Part shown: positions 49,717 through 53,634 of the stretch, one piece after another
Layout: each line of letters begins with the position of its first letter
Position numbering within the stretch: the stretch's first letter is position 1
Assembly (NCBI RefSeq): GCF_015665295.1
Contig: NZ_JADFAJ010000031.1
Coordinates: 1-53,634, forward strand
Origin: Maricaulis sp.
GTDB lineage: Bacteria; Pseudomonadota; Alphaproteobacteria; Caulobacterales; Maricaulaceae
Length of the DNA stretch: 53,634 bases
Direction: 5' to 3'
Notes under the pieces: generated by a model
Database searches by the model: none
The model's input: the letters and a program-made list of their open reading frames with translations, nothing else
Told to the model about the DNA's origin: nothing
Made by a program: the position numbers and the translations under genes

Positions 49717-52700
49717 ACGTCGATGCCGGCGCGTTGTCGTTCCGTCTCTTCGCCAAACTCCGCCTGGTATCCAATGCTCAGGCCCACCCGGTCATTGCCG
49801 GCAATCTCCAGATCAACACCAAGCTGATAGACGAGATCATCCAGCGTTGTCCCGATGATGGCCGGATCCGCCAACGGATTCGCCCCGAGGAAACGCACGG
49901 GCAGTTCAAGCCGGTCTTGCGTGCTCAACTGCAGGCCACCGGTAATCGAAATGACACCGACCATGTCCTCTGCCTCGCGGAACACATGCCCCACCGTCAT
50001 TTGCGGCGTGAGGGCACCGATCAGCGTGGTGTCGGAAAGCACCTCGACCCCCAGGCCATCCAGACCGTCCTCGGTGAGGCCGGCATGGTGCAGCGCGGTC
50101 AACGAGGCTGACAGCTGGGGCCGAGCAAAGAGGCTGCCATGGCGGAAGCTCTCACCGACATGTCCGTCAAGCCGCGCATGCCCCGTTTCCGGAGAAGACG
50201 TGCCGACATCGCTGGTAAAGACTTCAACCGCGCGCTCTGTCTCATGCCAGGACCAGCCGCCGGAGACCGATGCGCCATAATAGGGGCCGGTGGCCCGGTT
50301 CCGTTCGACACCCAGCCCCACCACGAAACCACTGCTCTCGGTACGGGCGCGGTGACCGTCGATCCGGATCGGATCCGTCTGCTCATAGCTGACACCCGCT
50401 GCGACAGACCAGTCATCGCCGATCCGCTGCTCGAACCCACCAGTGAAGCGCATCGACTCGCCTTCTGTCTGCAGGTTCTCGAAGTTGGCTTCACGTGCGC
50501 TCGAGGTCATCTCGAGTCGCGACCAGGCACATTCGTCGCCGCGGGCGCCAACCGGCGAGCCGCAATTGAACAGATCATCGGCAAAGTTACTGGCCGAATT
50601 GAGCTGGCCATGCATCACCGCCAGGTGAGGCTCCGGATTGAGCTCGGCAAAGACCGCCTCGTAGAGATCGAGCTGTTCTGCCTGCATGTTGCCAAGGAAG
50701 GCCAGCAAGCGACCGATTCCGGCAGAACCGCCGACATCCAGGGCGGAGTCCATGTGGTCGCCGAGCGCACGCCCGTTCTGGTTCAGGCTGGGCAGGCCAA
50801 AGGCCGTATCGATCAGCAGGTGGACACCGGCGGCATCGGCCGCGACCGAATAATCAACTGCCATAGTGTCGCGAATGACCAGGCCATTGTCGACACCGCC
50901 CTCGGCCGCTGCGAACAGAGTCACGGCCTCTCGGTCCTCAAGCCAGGTCAGCGTGATATCGCCGGTGCCGTCCACAGTGGCACCGCCCGTGACATTCACA
51001 CGGTCGGACGCGTAGGGGCCAAAGGCGACATCAAAGACCAGATGGCCGCTCTCGGTTTGTTCGAAATGACCATCCAGCTCCACCGTATTGATGACCCGCG
51101 CTCCGTACAGGAGGTTTGTTGTCGGATCACCGATGGCATCAAAATTCCCGAAAGTGTCACCGTTCAGAAGGTCGATCGGATAGGGCGAGGCCGACAGACC
51201 CATGATGAAGTTGCCGGCATTCCTGAAGGTCGCCTCGGCGACCGGGGCTGGCGCCGCGGCCTCCCACAGATCGGCTCTCGCCTCGGCTGGATCAAGGCCA
51301 TCCATGACCGGCCCTGCCGGCTGACCCGCAGGCATCTCCGCCTGCAGGACAGAATGCGCGAATGCAGGCCCACCGACAGTTTCACTGTCTGCCGCCGTGG
51401 AAGGCGCCTGCGCCGCGATGACCAGAGATTCCTGGACCGGCGGCGCTTTTTGTTCTGCGGCAGCATCAACATCGACGCTCGTTGGCAACAAGGCAGCGGG
51501 AGCGGGTTGTGCCGCTGTCCCGAGTTCTGCCTGCACGGGTCGCCTGGACGCGCTCTCCGTCGACCCCATCGCGGCCACAAACTCGCGCTCTGTCACAGGC
51601 GATGAAGCTTCAGCAGACCGTGAAGGTACCGCGCTGGCCGTGTTCGTGCTGGCAAGCTGCAGGACCGATTGCGGGCTCGTCGCACCATCTCTCAGATCGA
51701 TTGCGTCAAAGGCGATGAAGGTCGCCCCCGCCTGGTTGTCAAACCGGTTCACACCCGAGCCAAGATCAACATTGCCGACAACCAGACCGGTATTCTCGAT
51801 CAGGTCATTGCCGGAGGTCGTGACGATCGCCCGGCCGGAGACCGCCGACACGCTGCCAGATGTGAAGAGTGTATTGTCGGCGCCGCCGTCAAAGAAGACG
51901 CCCATGCCGCGATTTGATCCGCCGCGAATGTCATCATCCAGGGTCACGGTAATGGCCGCGGCCGCCAGCGCGCTCATCACATCGACGCCGTCAGCCCGAT
52001 TGGCCATTTCGACAAGCGGCGTGTTCTCCATGACCTCGCGCTGTGCAGACGTGATCAACGCAATCGGTTCGGCAGGTGCGAAGCTTGTGCCGAGGCTTTG
52101 AGCGAAGAAGGCGATCGCATTGTAACCCGCCGTGATGATCGCGCCGGAGTGATTGACGATGACCCGACCGGCTTCGCCCTCGCCGCCCATCGCGCCGAAG
52201 AAACCCAAGCCGTTCGCAGAACCGAATGTACCGCCACCGCCGCCGATCGACTGGGCGAAAATGCCCAGCGCGCCGCCACCAAGCAAGTTGATGGTGCCGC
52301 TGGAATTGATGGTCACATCGCCGCCATCGCCGCTATTGCCCCCGAACGGATTGCGCGCCACGTCGATCCCGGCTTCCTGCACGCCGATAGTCGTGTCACC
52401 GCCATTGCCACCACCGCCACCGATGGATTGGGCGAAGATCCCGTAGGCTCCGACCCCATGGGTGGTGATGTTGCCGGTATGGGTGACGGTCACGTTGCCG
52501 CCATCACCGGCGGTGCCCCCGATTCCCCCGAAGGAAACCGCGCCGGCGTTGGAGATATATCCATCACCACCATTGCCGCCGCCGCCGCCGATCGACTGGG
52601 CAAGGATGGCGTGGGCATTGTCGCCGGTCGTAACGATCGAACCGCTATTGGTCACAACCACATTGCCGCCATCACCGGAGGCGCCGCCGAAACCGCCCAT

Positions 52701-53634
52701 ACCGATGCTGACGCTCGGCTGGAACGTGCTGCCGAGATCACCATTGTTCTCGATGAGGGCGTTTCGCGTATCACGAGACCCGTCCATATTGCCGGCGCCT
52801 CCATTGCCGCCACCGCCGCCGATGGACTGGGCGAAAATCCCGTAGGCAAGATCGCCGTCTTCGCCGTAATTCGGGTCATCATCCGCGCTGAAGAAGCGGG
52901 TGCCAGACGTCTGGATCGAGCCGGTGTTGATGACAGTCACATCACCACCATCGCCGGCCGCGCCGCCGAAGCCGCCGATTGCGATCGTTCCCGTGGCCGT
53001 CGCGCCGCCCTGGCCGACTTCGCCACCACCACCGCCAACTGATTGCGCGAAGATACCGCGGGCGCCATCGCCCCAGGTATTGATCGAGCCGTCATTGGTG
53101 ACCAGCACGTCGCCGCCATCACCCGAGGCCCCGCCAAAGCCGCCGAGCGTGAAACTCATCGAGTCGCTGTCGCTGCTGGAAAGCAGGGCATCCAGCTCCT
53201 CTCCGTCCAGCGAGGTACCGCCGCCATTGCCGCCACCGCCACCAATGGACTGGGCCTTGATCCCGTCCGAGCCGGCGCCAAGGGTCGTGATCGCACCGCT
53301 ATTCGCGACGGTGACATCGCCGCCATCACCCGCTGCACCACCAAAACCGCCAACCACGGCAACGAGTTCGAGATTCTTGTCTTCATCGCTGATGTCAGCG
53401 GCATCACGTGTAATCGCAAAGCCGGTTGCGCTGCCACCATTGCCGCCGCCGCCGCCGATCGACTGGGCGAAGACACCGATCGACCCACGGACCCAGGAAA
53501 CGACTGTTCCGGAATTGTCGACCGAAACATCGCCGCCATTGCCCGCCGCACCGCCGGAACCACCGACGGTTATTGCGATCGACGCTGACTGGCTGGCGCC
53601 CGCTGCGCCGGTCGCCGACATGCCGGGGCCACCA
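49701..53634 (-). CDS. autotransporter adhesin with glycine-rich repeats, 5' partial
   Basis: An open frame of about 1310 residues that enters from beyond 53634, so the start and signal are missing. The passenger has eight visible degenerate units of about 65-100 residues, each with GGxGGxxGDGGDV, a beta-strand NSGxIxT, and FAQSIGGGGGNGG; the last two are worn. This makes a beta-helix-like surface stalk. A linker rich in A/P/S/V follows (about 51300-51650). The C-terminal 270 residues form a type V secretion beta-barrel (FTGGFEQRIGDDWSVAAGVSYEQ ... YQAEFGEE ... VRVRF) ending in Phe, as needed for outer-membrane insertion. A CysxxC-like pair (FNCGSPVGARGDECAW) precedes the barrel. No link to sugar use is evident. 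Confidence 0.92.
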   Translation of the reverse strand, partial: GGPGMSATGAAGASQSASIAITVGGSGGAAGNGGDVSVDNSGTVVSWVRGSIGVFAQSIGGGGGNGGSATGFAITRDAADISDEDKNLELVAVVGGFGGAAGDGGDVTVANSGAITTLGAGSDGIKAQSIGGGGGNGGGTSLDGEELDALLSSSDSDSMSFTLGGFGGASGDGGDVLVTNDGSINTWGDGARGIFAQSVGGGGGEVGQGGATATGTIAIGGFGGAAGDGGDVTVINTGSIQTSGTRFFSADDDPNYGEDGDLAYGIFAQSIGGGGGNGGAGNMDGSRDTRNALIENNGDLGSTFQPSVSIGMGGFGGASGDGGNVVVTNSGSIVTTGDNAHAILAQSIGGGGGNGGDGYISNAGAVSFGGIGGTAGDGGNVTVTHTGNITTHGVGAYGIFAQSIGGGGGNGGDTTIGVQEAGIDVARNPFGGNSGDGGDVTINSSGTINLLGGGALGIFAQSIGGGGGTFGSANGLGFFGAMGGEGEAGRVIVNHSGAIITAGYNAIAFFAQSLGTSFAPAEPIALITSAQREVMENTPLVEMANRADGVDVMSALAAAAITVTLDDDIRGGSNRGMGVFFDGGADNTLFTSGSVSAVSGRAIVTTSGNDLIENTGLVVGNVDLGSGVNRFDNQAGATFIAFDAIDLRDGATSPQSVLQLASTNTASAVPSRSAEASSPVTEREFVAAMGSTESASRRPVQAELGTAAQPAPAALLPTSVDVDAAAEQKAPPVQESLVIAAQAPSTAADSETVGGPAFAHSVLQAEMPAGQPAGPVMDGLDPAEARADLWEAAAPAPVAEATFRNAGNFIMGLSASPYPIDLLNGDTFGNFDAIGDPTTNLLYGARVINTVELDGHFEQTESGHLVFDVAFGPYASDRVNVTGGATVDGTGDITLTWLEDREAVTLFAAAEGGVDNGLVIRDTMAVDYSVAADAAGVHLLIDTAFGLPSLNQNGRALGDHMDSALDVGGSAGIGRLLAFLGNMQAEQLDLYEAVFAELNPEPHLAVMHGQLNSASNFADDLFNCGSPVGARGDECAWSRLEMTSSAREANFENLQTEGESMRFTGGFEQRIGDDWSVAAGVSYEQTDPIRIDGHRARTESSGFVVGLGVERNRATGPYYGASVSGGWSWHETERAVEVFTSDVGTSSPETGHARLDGHVGESFRHGSLFARPQLSASLTALHHAGLTEDGLDGLGVEVLSDTTLIGALTPQMTVGHVFREAEDMVGVISITGGLQLSTQDRLELPVRFLGANPLADPAIIGTTLDDLVYQLGVDLEIAGNDRVGLSIGYQAEFGEETERQRAGIDVRVRF

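Noticed and set aside
50139-51605. 488-residue plus-strand frame and others opposite the autotransporter
   Set aside because: Antisense to a continuous 1310-residue autotransporter frame with clear repeats and barrel.
52200-53600. possible CRISPR or satellite array
   Set aside because: The regular similarity comes from coding repeats of the autotransporter; spacing and units vary and there are no constant direct repeats with unique spacers.

Overview
The window is GC-rich, gene-dense DNA from an alphaproteobacterium, most like the Caulobacterales/Maricaulales group (Caulobacter, Maricaulis, Hyphomonas relatives). This rests on Weimberg-pathway proteins that closely resemble those I know from Caulobacter, on TonB-dependent receptors paired with 'tryptophan halogenase'-like genes, and on the gene style (GGGGAGG ribosome sites, GTG starts, ATGA overlaps). 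No rRNA, tRNA, CRISPR array, insertion sequence or phage gene was recognised. Genus-level naming is inference.

Layout. (1) 1-882: 3' part missing of an RND efflux adaptor. (2) 1004-24634: glucuronoxylan/xylose block. It holds a TonB receptor cut off after its plug, a halogenase-like gene with a GH43 beta-xylosidase, a GH3 glycosidase with a GH115 alpha-glucuronidase, a FadR-type GntR regulator, xylonate dehydratase, an operon xylX-xylB-sugar porter-xylonolactonase-aldose epimerase, a LacI regulator, a broken fructuronate reductase-type gene, a broken mannonate dehydratase, a KDG-type kinase and an acetylesterase. (3) 24650-31080: remnant of an alpha/beta hydrolase, an rRNA methyltransferase, modABC, an SDR and an aldo/keto reductase. 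(4) 31103-49645: starch/maltodextrin block with a cupin protein, an esterase, GH97, three GH13 enzymes, an MFS sugar transporter, a LacI regulator, a large TonB receptor and two more halogenase-like genes. (5) 49701-end: autotransporter adhesin with glycine-rich repeats, running off the window.

How it works together. Cell-surface and periplasmic enzymes (GH43, GH3, GH115, acetylesterase) would strip acetyl, glucuronosyl and xylosyl units. Xylose then goes through the oxidative Weimberg route (xylB, xylC, xylD, xylX); the last enzyme, alpha-ketoglutarate semialdehyde dehydrogenase, is not here. The second block does the same for alpha-glucans. Three sets of repeated operator-like sequences tie the blocks to three regulators: TG[GT]TAGCGCTATTAA (two copies, XylR-like LacI), TTGTCNGA(C)AA (four copies, GntR), and TTGCA-N6-TGCAA (three copies, second LacI).

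The most striking feature is that four genes have lost internal or terminal pieces: the TonB receptor, mannonate dehydratase (in-frame, at a short homology), the fructuronate reductase-type gene (frameshifted) and an alpha/beta hydrolase. Two of these are consecutive hexuronate steps, so the glucuronate branch looks disabled while GH115, the kinase and the operators remain. This could be real genome erosion or an assembly/strain artefact; read mapping would decide.
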